A stretch of DNA of 46,471 bases from Gemmataceae bacterium (GTDB lineage Bacteria > Planctomycetota > Planctomycetia > Gemmatales > Gemmataceae), in NCBI GenBank assembly GCA_026419115.1, contig JAOAAA010000011.1, positions 1-46,471 on the forward strand, in the 5' to 3' direction. Both the position numbers and the translations under genes were made by a program. Positions 1-8,089 of this stretch are shown one piece after another. Below the pieces are notes generated by a model. The model saw only the letters and a program-made list of their open reading frames with translations, ran no database searches and was not told where the DNA came from. Positions within the stretch are counted from its first letter, which is position 1, and every line of letters begins with the position of its first letter.

Positions 1-622
1 CGTCCCAATCGCGTCCCCCGAGGCGGACATCTCCTTCGACTCCGAGAACTTGGAATCGTTTGGGAGTGAGCTTCACAAGGGTCACATCGAATGTCCCCCC
101 CCCCAGATCATAAACCAACACGGTTTGATTTTTCTGGGTTTCGTTGGGGCGGAACGAGTATGCCAAAGCTGCGGCACTAGGTTCATCGAGGATATCAATC
201 ACGTTCAGGCCGGCGATACGGCCGGCATCTTGTGTGGCACGTCGGCGGGTATCATCGAAATAAGCGGGCACCGTGATGACGACACCATCGATCGGCCCCA
301 CATGAGCTGCCGCATCCAAACTCAGTTGTCGAAGAATGATTGCCGACAAGGTTTCGGGTCGGAACGAACGCCCTGCCACGGCACGGCCATAATCGGAATA
401 GCCCATACGTCGTTTGATTAAGGTCGCGACCCGATCGGGATGTTCTTGGGCCACATCCAAAGCGGCCTGACCAACTACCGCCATATCCGGATCGAGCAAT
501 AAGACCGCCGACGGGGTAAGCATTTCCCCATCGCGATTCGGTAAGGTTACCGGACGCCCCCGATCATCAAGGGCCGCGACTGCGGAGTAGGTCGTTCCCA
601 AATCGATCCCAATCACCGACAT
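1..622 (-). CDS. Hsp70-family chaperone-like protein (C-terminus beyond window)
   Basis: About 207 N-terminal residues of an actin-fold Hsp70 ATPase domain, reading off the left edge. Visible: phosphate-1 motif GIDLGTTYSAVA (about residues 5-16), the family signature VPAYFDDTRRRATQDAG, a DEPSAAALAY stretch and the second phosphate motif DLGGGTFDV. The start ATG (622-620) directly precedes the conserved VIGIDLGTT, so the start is secure. Sequence details (DDTRRRA rather than NDAQRQA, DEPSAAA rather than NEPTAAA) make it a divergent Hsp70 paralogue rather than the housekeeping DnaK; the substrate-binding half is not in view, so it may carry another C-terminal domain. The DLGGGTFDV codons contain a run of ten G (95-104). 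No DnaJ or GrpE gene is adjacent inside the window. Confidence 0.9.
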   Translation of the reverse strand, partial: MSVIGIDLGTTYSAVAALDDRGRPVTLPNRDGEMLTPSAVLLLDPDMAVVGQAALDVAQEHPDRVATLIKRRMGYSDYGRAVAGRSFRPETLSAIILRQLSLDAAAHVGPIDGVVITVPAYFDDTRRRATQDAGRIAGLNVIDILDEPSAAALAYSFRPNETQKNQTVLVYDLGGGTFDVTLVKLTPKRFQVLGVEGDVRLGGRDWD

Positions 623-763
623 AGAATCACTCGTCTGCTGAGGATGTGAAGGAATTTTATAGGAACAACGGTCCAACACGAAGGTTTGTGAGTTGATCCC
701 CACTCAAGAATTCGGTTTTTATTACTTGAAGAGCAAGAAAGGAAAGACGGGAAAAGTTTTTCG

Positions 764-910
764 TTCCGGAAGAGGAGAAACCAACTAACGAGTTGACTTC
801 CGGAAGAGATGAAGCCAACTAACGAGCCACAGGTCAACACTAGATGACGAGTGGATCGATGACAAATAGTAACCCCAGAGATAAAGCCAACTAACGAGCC
901 ACAGATTAAC
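764..910. repeat. Direct repeats around CCAACTAACGAG (3 copies)
   Basis: CCAACTAACGAG occurs at 781-792, 815-826 and 887-898. The first two copies sit in 34-base units (764-797 and 798-831) that both begin TTCCGGAAGAG. The second and third share 27 bases (812-838 and 884-910) with two mismatches and are 72 bases apart. Units are not regularly spaced, so this is not a CRISPR. Confidence 0.8.
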
Positions 911-921
911 ATGGATCAGCC

Positions 922-1033
922 ACCAACGAACACAACCAAAACCTGTGATACAAAACATTTCTTGTTGACCTTGCGCCCGTTTTCGACCCCTAGTACGGAC
1001 CTCTTGGAGCTGGGTTTATCTGTGTTCGTCGGT
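922..1033. repeat. Separated inverted repeat ACCAACGAACACA / TGTGTTCGTCGGT
   Basis: Bases 922-934 and 1021-1033 are inverted copies with 12 of 13 matching, and the match extends weakly outward (AGCC / AGCT). 86 bases lie between. I recall similar TGTGTTC-type short intergenic repeats from planctomycete and related genomes, but that is memory, not a search. Confidence 0.5.
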
Positions 1034-1106
1034 AGCTGTAGCCCAAACCCGTTTTTACTATCACCGTTCACTAAAATAAGTTAATGACCAAGGAGAATTT
1101 CTCGAA

Positions 1107-1736
1107 ATGAAACAACTTTGTTATTTACCTTTCACCTTTATTCTTACCCTAGGCTGTTCGTTGAATCCGCCCGCTGCAACGAATGGGAAAGGGGGGCATG
1201 CTCATCCTGTGCCAGCTTTTTCTCTGACGGAACGAAGTGGCCAAACCGTCACTAACGAATCGTTAAAAGGAAAGGTCTGGGTCGCCAGTTTCGTTTTCAC
1301 ACGTTGCTCGGGGCCTTGTCCTTCGGTGACGGGGACGATGGCAAAATTGCAAAAAAGCCTCGCCGATGTTGAGAATTTCCGTTTGGTCACCTTTACCGTC
1401 GATCCCGAACGGGATGATCCTCAAGAACTTGCCAACTATGCCAAGAATTTCTCGGCGGATCCGGTCCGTTGGCTTTTTCTCACCGGTCCCGAAAAGGAAG
1501 TCCGCACCTTATTGAACGAAGGATTTAAGATCGAAGCAAACCGCAACCCGACCGCTACCGAAGTGGGGAAGGAATTCGATCATAGCACGCGGCTTGTTTT
1601 GGTCGATCAGAATGGGAACATTCGAGGTTACTTCGATGGCAAACCCCCCGAAGATCAACAGATGATGCCTCGCTTTCAAGAGAATCTCGACCGTTTGGCG
1701 AAAGAGGTTCGGGCACTGGTCAGAACAGGCCCCTGA
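1107..1736 (+). CDS. SCO1/SenC/PrrC family protein
   Basis: 209-residue thioredoxin-fold protein of the SCO family, which delivers copper to the CuA site of cytochrome c oxidase or acts as a thiol reductase outside the cytoplasm. The N-terminus is hydrophobic and reaches Cys17 in a lipobox-like LTLGC, so it is probably a lipoprotein, although the -3 residue is Thr rather than Leu. The copper ligands are present: CxxxC as CSGPC (Cys67, Cys71) and the distal His159 in EFDHSTRLVLVD. The FTVDPERD motif is also typical. AAGGAG lies 11 bases before the ATG. No cytochrome oxidase gene is nearby, so the copper client cannot be deduced from context. Confidence 0.93.
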   Translation: MKQLCYLPFTFILTLGCSLNPPAATNGKGGHAHPVPAFSLTERSGQTVTNESLKGKVWVASFVFTRCSGPCPSVTGTMAKLQKSLADVENFRLVTFTVDPERDDPQELANYAKNFSADPVRWLFLTGPEKEVRTLLNEGFKIEANRNPTATEVGKEFDHSTRLVLVDQNGNIRGYFDGKPPEDQQMMPRFQENLDRLAKEVRALVRTGP

Positions 1737-1872
1737 CCGATTTATTAGAAATGATCCGAGAATGAATCTTCTCGCGGTTATGGTGGTGGCGTAGAGGGTA
1801 GCATCCTCGGCTTTGGTGTCGTCCTAGGCTTGCGTGAATCGATCAAAAAAGATAGGATTTTGGGGAGCGAAC

Positions 1873-2922
1873 TTACGGAATGCCGCGAACGATTTTCGGC
1901 CCCAAGAAATTTGCTATCGGCATGGGAAGCCTTTTCCAAAGCTGGATCATTCTTCCATATTTGGGATTGTCGGTCCGCAGATCGGCGGCAGTTCCCTTCA
2001 AATGATATTGCCAAATCGCAGGGGATTCCTCGGCCCCCCATTGTTTTTTGAACTTGTAGGTGTTACCGTCTTTCGTCGCTCGACCAAAATCAAAGACCCG
2101 TTGTTCCCGTTGAATCGCTCGATCGATCAAGTTCCAATAGAGAAGCATATTCGGCGAGAGGGGATTATATTCCCTTAAACAAGATGCACTCGGAACCTCC
2201 GTGACTTGCGAGCCATGAACGAGCAAGGCCCCCCCCACCGGTTTCCCCTGATGTCGAACCAAACAAAATTCGGCATCACTTGGAAAGTAATGGATAATCG
2301 CAGCAAAAAGCCGCTTGGAATAAACGGGGGTCCCAAGGTCACGCATATTCCGAGCAAAGACAAAATAAAACTCATCGAGAAGCTCGGTGGTACCCCAATG
2401 ACAGGTCAATCCGCTGCGTTCCCCCTTGCGAACTTGATTGCGGACCTTGGGCGAAAGTTCTTCCCACAAAGGCCCCGGAAAGTCCGGAAGAGAAAGCCGC
2501 ATATGAACCTTGTTGGATCGGGTGCCGTTCAAACTTTCGTGAAGCACAGGGGTTTCGTGGCGAAGCTCCAAATGTCGGCTATTTAGTGAGTGGGAAAGTT
2601 TGACCCCTTCCTGCACAAGGATGGCACGCGATTCCGGATCGTTAGAGAGGACCCCTCCCACATTCAAATAGGGTAAGCTCACCAAGAATCGTCCGAACAA
2701 CGAAGATTTGACCAACGCGAGAGGAAGAATCCCCGTTGTTTCCTGATTGCGATAGCTCTCTAAGACCAATGGAGTGTGCCCCATCCCCTCCCGAAGCACA
2801 TACAACCATAAGGGGTGATGTGCGGGATGCCCTCGGCCCAATTGCTCGCTCCACTCGGTCAGGCGTGGAAGAGCTTGAGCAAGGTCCCCACCACTGAGAA
2901 TTCGGCTATTCAATCCATTCAT
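1873..2922 (-). CDS. FemAB-like acyltransferase (GNAT fold, exopolysaccharide/PEP-CTERM-associated type)
   Basis: 349 residues resembling the FemAB-related proteins often found in exosortase/PEP-CTERM exopolysaccharide loci. Such proteins have two GNAT-like halves and transfer acyl or aminoacyl groups; the substrate here is unknown. Recognisable parts are an N-terminal segment around HPAHHPLWLYVLREGMGH, a middle block with SPKVRNQVRKGERSGL and a C-terminal block FDFGRATKDGNTYKFKKQWG that is characteristic of the family. No signal peptide or membrane segment. The gene stands alone: the next gene on the same strand is 166 bases upstream beyond a tandem repeat. The ExeA-type and BY-kinase-like genes about 9 kb away belong to families that share loci with this one in other bacteria. 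Confidence 0.8.
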   Translation of the reverse strand: MNGLNSRILSGGDLAQALPRLTEWSEQLGRGHPAHHPLWLYVLREGMGHTPLVLESYRNQETTGILPLALVKSSLFGRFLVSLPYLNVGGVLSNDPESRAILVQEGVKLSHSLNSRHLELRHETPVLHESLNGTRSNKVHMRLSLPDFPGPLWEELSPKVRNQVRKGERSGLTCHWGTTELLDEFYFVFARNMRDLGTPVYSKRLFAAIIHYFPSDAEFCLVRHQGKPVGGALLVHGSQVTEVPSASCLREYNPLSPNMLLYWNLIDRAIQREQRVFDFGRATKDGNTYKFKKQWGAEESPAIWQYHLKGTAADLRTDNPKYGRMIQLWKRLPMPIANFLGPKIVRGIP

Positions 2923-2970
2923 AAGGGGTTCATCTCGGTTTGAATCAGCAGTGTGTCCGTGAAAGGTGTA

Positions 2971-3054
2971 AGACTATCGCTCGTAGACCATCACTCCCAG
3001 ACTATCGCCTCCAGACCATCGTTCTTATGCCAGCGGTATCAGACTCTCACTCGG
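2971..3054. repeat. 14-base tandem repeat, six units
   Basis: Units start at 2971, 2985, 2999, 3013, 3027 and 3041, consensus AGACYATCRCTCSY. Four consecutive units are close copies, the fifth is degraded, the sixth recovers (AGACTCTCACTCGG). It lies in the 166-base gap between two minus-strand genes, upstream of the FemAB-like gene and downstream of the pseudokinase. Confidence 0.85.
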
Positions 3055-3088
3055 GAGCAATAAGGGGGCGATACCACCTCGGCTCGGG

Positions 3089-4774
3089 TCACGGGGCGGG
3101 GAAGAGGAAATTTTTACCAAGGAAATAGACCAGTAATGTAACCCCCGTGGCCGCCAAGAAAATCAGAATCGGCACGGTCAGGCTCGTTCTTGGAGGATCG
3201 TCGAAAGTCGCTTGCCCCGGTTGGGTGGAGGAGACAATCCCTTGCGGGGGTGTGGTACCGGAAGCGGTTGGTGGCGGTGTCGCCGTCATGGGGTCTGCCG
3301 TAGCCACCCGATAGGCCGCAGGGGGCGGAGGCAATTGGGACGGCGGGTTGAAACTGGTTCGATCGACGCGGGTTCGTGTGGGGGGAACTGCTGTGGGAGC
3401 TACTCCTGTGGGAGCGACTGCAGGAACTGCTGGTGCTGCCGGAGCGACTGAGGGAACGCCCGCAGGAACGGCATACCCCCCCGCAATCGGAGTTGGTGGA
3501 ATTGGTGAGGGGGCTGGCATCGCAGTCCGAGGAACCGGCACGGAAGAAGGTCGCGCCGGAGCCGGTGCTGCTGGAGCGGGTAACACGGGAGCTGGTGGCA
3601 GTTGTGCTGCAGGCGGTTTCGGTAAGGGAGCCGTACCCGCAGCTGAAGGACGAGCCGCCGGCGGGGGTGGGAGTTGCATGGGAGGAGCAACGAACGATGA
3701 TTTATTCCCCAATTGGGGCCGAGCCATCGAACTGGATCGACGTTCGGCAACGAATGGTTGCAGCGCTTCGACGATTTCTTCTGCCGAGGCGTATCGTCCA
3801 TCGGGTGATTTTTGCATCAGTCGTTCGACAATTTCCACCATTCCCTCGGGAACATGCGGGGCCACTTCTCGTAACGAGACGGGTTGTTTGAATTGGTGGG
3901 CCATCATCTTTTCCACAGCCGTTCCATCGGGGAAGGGGTATCGCCCTGCCAAGCAGTAGTACATCACGCAACCCAAGCTATACTGGTCCCCTGCCGTGGT
4001 GCGATTGGTGGGTTCCATGATACTTTCGGGGCTGGCACAATCCAAACCGCTGGTCAAGGTGTTGGCGGTGGACATCGTATCGACAAGCGATTCGCCTTCG
4101 TTCTCGGCTAACAGAGAACCGATGCCAAAATCGAGAATGCGGGCTTGGCCATCATTCCCCAAAAGGATATTAGAAGGTTTAATCAAGCCATGAAAAACGC
4201 CATTCTGATGGGCAACGGCCAACCCTTGGGCTACTTGGCTAATGATCTGGGCCGTAGTTTCGGGGGTGAGGCGTCCTTCCCGAAGAATCCGGTTTTCAAG
4301 CGTTTCGCCATCGACTAAAGGCCAAACCAGATAATGTTGCCCACCGGCGGTACCGACATCGATGAAAGGAACCACACTGGGATGACTGAACTGGCTGAAG
4401 GCCCGAACCTGACGCCGAGCCAAGCGCACGTTCCACATACTTCGTCGAGGTAAGACCTTCACGGCATACCAGTTCGAGTCGGTTTTGGACGAGGCCTTGT
4501 AAACTTGCCCCATGCTCCCTTGGCCGATCGTATCGATCAGCACATAGGGGCCTAGTAAAAGCCCTTGGGTTTTCCCCGAAAGGATACGCTCCGCTTGGAA
4601 GGGGCTGAGAATCCCCTGCGAAATTAAGTATTCTGCCAAAGCAGGGGGTTCCGCTCGGGGGTTTCTTTTCAGGAACTCTCCTACAATTTGGTCGAGTTGG
4701 CCTCGGTCGATCAGACCGCTCCGACGGAGATCCCAAACAAACCATTCACAAGCGCCCAGTTCGTTACTGACCAT
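3089..4774 (-). CDS. Ser/Thr protein kinase-like protein, probable pseudokinase, C-terminal membrane anchor
   Basis: 561 residues from the ATG at 4774; an in-frame extension to 4897 exists but lacks the family's start pattern. Residues 1-75 are a helical lead-in ending LSPFQAERILSGK, also seen in the kinase at the right edge of the window. The kinase domain (about 77-340) keeps the Gly-rich loop GQGSMGQV, the ATP lysine (YAVKVLP, Lys106) and DFG (Asp215). However, the catalytic loop reads HGLIKPSN (195-202) instead of HRDxKPxN, so the proton-acceptor Asp is Leu197, and the helix-C Glu position appears to be Gln. It is probably catalytically dead or very weak. A long Pro/Ala-rich linker follows (about 370-525), then a C-terminal transmembrane segment (VPILIFLAATGVTLLVYFLG), which leaves the kinase fold cytoplasmic. 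Confidence 0.88.
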   Translation of the reverse strand: MVSNELGACEWFVWDLRRSGLIDRGQLDQIVGEFLKRNPRAEPPALAEYLISQGILSPFQAERILSGKTQGLLLGPYVLIDTIGQGSMGQVYKASSKTDSNWYAVKVLPRRSMWNVRLARRQVRAFSQFSHPSVVPFIDVGTAGGQHYLVWPLVDGETLENRILREGRLTPETTAQIISQVAQGLAVAHQNGVFHGLIKPSNILLGNDGQARILDFGIGSLLAENEGESLVDTMSTANTLTSGLDCASPESIMEPTNRTTAGDQYSLGCVMYYCLAGRYPFPDGTAVEKMMAHQFKQPVSLREVAPHVPEGMVEIVERLMQKSPDGRYASAEEIVEALQPFVAERRSSSMARPQLGNKSSFVAPPMQLPPPPAARPSAAGTAPLPKPPAAQLPPAPVLPAPAAPAPARPSSVPVPRTAMPAPSPIPPTPIAGGYAVPAGVPSVAPAAPAVPAVAPTGVAPTAVPPTRTRVDRTSFNPPSQLPPPPAAYRVATADPMTATPPPTASGTTPPQGIVSSTQPGQATFDDPPRTSLTVPILIFLAATGVTLLVYFLGKNFLFPAP

Positions 4775-4983
4775 GAGGGTGTTCCTTACAAACAAATCCA
4801 ACCGCTGTTCCCACCCAATGCCAGCACGCTGCCAACTTGGTAGGATAGAGGGAGTTCTAGTTGCTTTAAGCCTAATTTGTAATTTCTTCTTGGTCAACGA
4901 ACATCAGGCAGATTTTCGATTCTTTGTCTATTTCGTATCAAAAAGAAATTCAACATTAGGTTCAAAACTCTAAGCGAGAAATT

Positions 4984-7260
4984 ATGCCAGTTCGTTCATC
5001 AGACAAATGCCCCTGTGGTTCTGGAAAGTTCCATAAGGACTGTTGCCAACCGTATTATCCCCAAGTGGAAAAGGCGATTACCCTCTTTTCTAAAGGGCAA
5101 AAGGCCGCGGGGAAACAAATTTTAGACCAATTAATCGTTAAATATGGCACAAATTTCCCCATTTGGCTATACCGTGCCGATTATTTTTTCGGAATGGACG
5201 ATACCCCTGAGGTCGAAAAATGTATCGAGAAAGCCCTCGAACTGAACCCGAATTCAGGCTACGCCTACTTCCTGAAAGGGGAACTCCGCCGGAAGGAGGG
5301 GGAAGAACAGGGGGCCATGATCCTGTACCGCAAGGCCCTTGAGCTGCTTCCTTACCCCAATAATTTGACCCTGCTCTCTCGGATTGGCTTTGTGCTGGCC
5401 AACCTAGAACTGGGGCGGAATAATCACTTGGCGGCTCTGCCTTTGATCGAATTCGTTCGCAAAGCCAGCCCGAACGATCAACAACTTACCGAAAGTTACG
5501 AGGCGATCTATGGGGAATCTTCTAACCTCCCGCTGAGTGCTCGTCGCGCTGATCGCTTCCGTCCCCAATTCACCAACGCTCCTTCTACAAAAGAATGGCA
5601 AGCGGTTGTTGGCAACGGAATCGATACGAAACTTTCGGATTTGGTAAAGGGGACAGCCGAACTGGCCGAACGTTTTCCCGATAACCCCGCCGCTTGGTTC
5701 AATGCTGGTTTTGCCAAAGCCCTGATTGGGAATAATCAGGCGGCCCTTCAAGACCTGTGGAAATCCCTTGAGCTGGACAACAACCCCGAAACCCAAGCGG
5801 AAACGGGTGCCCTGATAATGGTACTTCGTTCCTCACGCGATTTCGCCAACGAGGCGGATTTTACTTTACACCTAGCGAGCTTTAACGTTAAGAACACGAA
5901 AACTTTCAAAGACTGGTTGGATAAAAAACAGAGAGACCTCGACTTTCAGTTCACCAATATCAACGAGGAAGGCACCGAAGCCTTTGGGATGTTCACTTAT
6001 AAAGAACCTCGTCTGACCGACGGAAAATACAATCTTTACAATCAGGCCCATGCCCGTTTCAGCGGCTCGAACATTCAAATGTTCTCCTTGGACCCAGAAA
6101 AAATCGCGGCCCTGTTCAACGAAATCCATCAGGTCGATGCCGATTGTATTACTCCGCCAGTAACCTCTAATTTGAATGCGGGCATTGCCCAATGTATCCC
6201 ATTTATTGTTCCCACCATTCACCGCTATATTCAACCGACCGAGCAGGATTTTGATAATCTCCTTCAGCAAACCACTCAAGACTTGACTCGTTTCTTCGAG
6301 GAACGTTGGTTGAATATGCCTTTGAAATCTCTGAATGGCCTGACCCCGTTGCAGGCAAGCACAGACCCGAAGTATCAGAAATTGCTTCGCGGGATCATTC
6401 GCCACTATGGAGAGTCGGTCAAATTACTGACCGTTACGGATGATAAGCAGGGAGGCTATGATCCTAACCGATTGCTTCGGAAATTAGGCTTGCTCAGCGG
6501 TTCCGATTCCGTTGATTTCGACGTGATGCGGGCCGAGGATTTGGCAGGCGTCCAAACCGAAAAACTTACTGACGAGCAACTTCTCAAAGGTTTCCAAGCT
6601 GCAATCCGTTTGAACGCCGACGAAGCCGCCAGTCGGTTTGCCAAAACGGCGATCACCCGCTCGACCATTGCCGATCGCTTTGTTTTTTTCAACCATCTGA
6701 TCGGTCAAGCCACAGGGGAAGACGTTCTCAAATTGCTCGATGAAGCAATCGCCTGCGACGCCGCAACAAACAATGGAAGCCGTGCCAAGGACCTCGCCTC
6801 GCGAAAGGCACGGCTGCTCATTAAGAATAACCAAGTGGAAGAAGGCCTTCATTTACTCGATTCGTTGCTTGCCACCGAAACGGGTAATTTGAACCTTTAC
6901 GGCATGGCAGCAGAAACATTACTGGGAGCCAAACAAGCTCAATTGGCCTTAAAGTACGCTGAAAATGGTGAAGCGATTGCAAAGAAAGCAAACGATAAAG
7001 ATCGGATGGGGTATTTCGCCGAGTTGATTGCTGCCACGAAAAAACAGATCGCAGCGGAAACCCCACCTCCTTCCCCGCCTGCAGCTGAGGTTCCTGCAAC
7101 GGAGATGGCTCCTAACGCGGTCCCCGCAAGCACGGAACCGGCTTCAACCCAGCCTGCTGCAACCCAACCCACTCCAATCGAACCGGCCTCGACCAAACCA
7201 GTTCCCGCTCCCACTTCCGCCGCAACCCCTACTTCTGGCGAAAAACCCGTTACCGGTTGA
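4984..7260 (+). CDS. SEC-C motif and TPR protein
   Basis: 758 residues. It opens with a SEC-C zinc-binding motif, KCPCGSGKFHKDCC (residues 8-21), the module found at the SecA C-terminus and in many other proteins. Tetratricopeptide-like helices follow (about 30-130, for example IEKALELNPNSGYAYFLKGE) and again near 200-270 and 560-670. Around residue 440 there is WLNMPLKSLNGLTPLQAS, a motif I associate with other SEC-C proteins. The last 70 residues are Pro/Ala/Thr-rich with PAST-type repeats. No signal peptide, so it is probably cytoplasmic. Function unknown; zinc-dependent protein or ribosome interaction is a guess from the modules. The Shine-Dalgarno sequence is weak. It diverges from the pseudokinase gene with a 209-base gap. 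Confidence 0.85.
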   Translation: MPVRSSDKCPCGSGKFHKDCCQPYYPQVEKAITLFSKGQKAAGKQILDQLIVKYGTNFPIWLYRADYFFGMDDTPEVEKCIEKALELNPNSGYAYFLKGELRRKEGEEQGAMILYRKALELLPYPNNLTLLSRIGFVLANLELGRNNHLAALPLIEFVRKASPNDQQLTESYEAIYGESSNLPLSARRADRFRPQFTNAPSTKEWQAVVGNGIDTKLSDLVKGTAELAERFPDNPAAWFNAGFAKALIGNNQAALQDLWKSLELDNNPETQAETGALIMVLRSSRDFANEADFTLHLASFNVKNTKTFKDWLDKKQRDLDFQFTNINEEGTEAFGMFTYKEPRLTDGKYNLYNQAHARFSGSNIQMFSLDPEKIAALFNEIHQVDADCITPPVTSNLNAGIAQCIPFIVPTIHRYIQPTEQDFDNLLQQTTQDLTRFFEERWLNMPLKSLNGLTPLQASTDPKYQKLLRGIIRHYGESVKLLTVTDDKQGGYDPNRLLRKLGLLSGSDSVDFDVMRAEDLAGVQTEKLTDEQLLKGFQAAIRLNADEAASRFAKTAITRSTIADRFVFFNHLIGQATGEDVLKLLDEAIACDAATNNGSRAKDLASRKARLLIKNNQVEEGLHLLDSLLATETGNLNLYGMAAETLLGAKQAQLALKYAENGEAIAKKANDKDRMGYFAELIAATKKQIAAETPPPSPPAAEVPATEMAPNAVPASTEPASTQPAATQPTPIEPASTKPVPAPTSAATPTSGEKPVTG

Positions 7261-7329
7261 GAAACTCAGGCGGGTGAGGTTCGTTCGAGTTGGCTGTGTT
7301 TACATTTTGAAAGAGCGACTCGATTCAAC

Positions 7330-8040
7330 TCAACGGGTAACTAACTTCCGTTTGACACGACGGGCAATCCCCACAAGGGATTTTAGACCAGGAACCCGAT
7401 CATGCCATTTCGGGGTGACATCCGAACGGCTACTGCGTTGGGTACCCAGATTAGGTCGGGCCACGAGAGTCCGCGAGCCGGGATTTTTCGCCCGATAAAA
7501 ATTGATGCCCGCATCGGGATACATCGGTCCCCCGTCAGGATGTCCGCCAGGACGAACCGCTGCCTGTTCAAAAAATTCGATGAGCTGATCTCGGTAGGTC
7601 TCGTTCAAGCCGTAAAAATGAGCCAAAATGATGCCCCCATCGAAAGGGACCAATTCCGAAGGCTGATCGCTAGGGGTATCGAGAGCATGGCCAAAATAGA
7701 CAATATCCCAAGGTTGGGATTGCAGTTGTTCCACCAAACGATGTTCATCCACCACAAATCGGGGCGCAATTTGGAGATCATCCTCGATCACCAAGACGGT
7801 TTTGGCACCCTCGGCTTTGGCCTTTTTCCAGCATTCCAAATGGGAATGAAAACACCCGCGTGCTCCCAAGGTCGGGAATTCCCCCTTTTCTTTGGCTCGA
7901 ATGGCGGGGAAAAATTCCACATGCCCTTGTTTCAGTTCGATTTTTGCTTGGGCGAGTTCTTCGAGCATTTCTGACCTTCGATCGGTCCGTTCGGCCAAGT
8001 TGATAATGTAGACACGGTCGAAATAGTCGAAGACTCGCAT
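7330..8040 (-). CDS. Glycosyltransferase family 25-like (LPS-type) protein
   Basis: 236 residues. The N-terminus FDRVYIINLAERTDRRSEM is the family-25 donor-binding start, followed by FHSHLECWKKAK and the metal-binding LVIEDDLQIAP. These enzymes transfer sugars, commonly galactose, onto lipopolysaccharide or protein-linked glycans. I chose the ATG at 8040, with AGGA about 11 bases upstream; a GTG at 8079 would add 13 residues of unlikely sequence. The C-terminus is basic (RVKRKLVTR). It is 49 bases downstream of the PQQ-like propeller on the same strand, so they may be co-transcribed. Confidence 0.85.
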   Translation of the reverse strand: MRVFDYFDRVYIINLAERTDRRSEMLEELAQAKIELKQGHVEFFPAIRAKEKGEFPTLGARGCFHSHLECWKKAKAEGAKTVLVIEDDLQIAPRFVVDEHRLVEQLQSQPWDIVYFGHALDTPSDQPSELVPFDGGIILAHFYGLNETYRDQLIEFFEQAAVRPGGHPDGGPMYPDAGINFYRAKNPGSRTLVARPNLGTQRSSRSDVTPKWHDRVPGLKSLVGIARRVKRKLVTR

Positions 8041-8089
8041 GGGAGCTACATCCTGAAGAAAAAGGGAGTATCCAAACACTGTTAGTGTT

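Larger units (their letters stand above)
623..1106. other. Gene-free 484-base stretch with repeats
   Basis: Divergent intergenic region between the Hsp70-like and SCO1-like genes. It holds three copies of CCAACTAACGAG (764-910) and a separated inverted repeat (922-934 with 1021-1033), both listed separately. A TAAAAT at 1072-1077 could be a -10 for the SCO1 gene, but no convincing -35 precedes it. No credible small gene seen. Confidence 0.6.

Noticed and set aside
2971-3054. Possible CRISPR array
   Set aside because: Units are contiguous 14-mers with no spacers, and no cas gene is near. The repeats at 11537 and 29683 also lack spacers.
3348-3959. Plus-strand reading frame of 203 residues, Gly/Ala-rich
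   Set aside because: It is antisense to the Pro/Ala-rich linker of the pseudokinase; its composition is the mirror of that linker and it has no ribosome-binding site.
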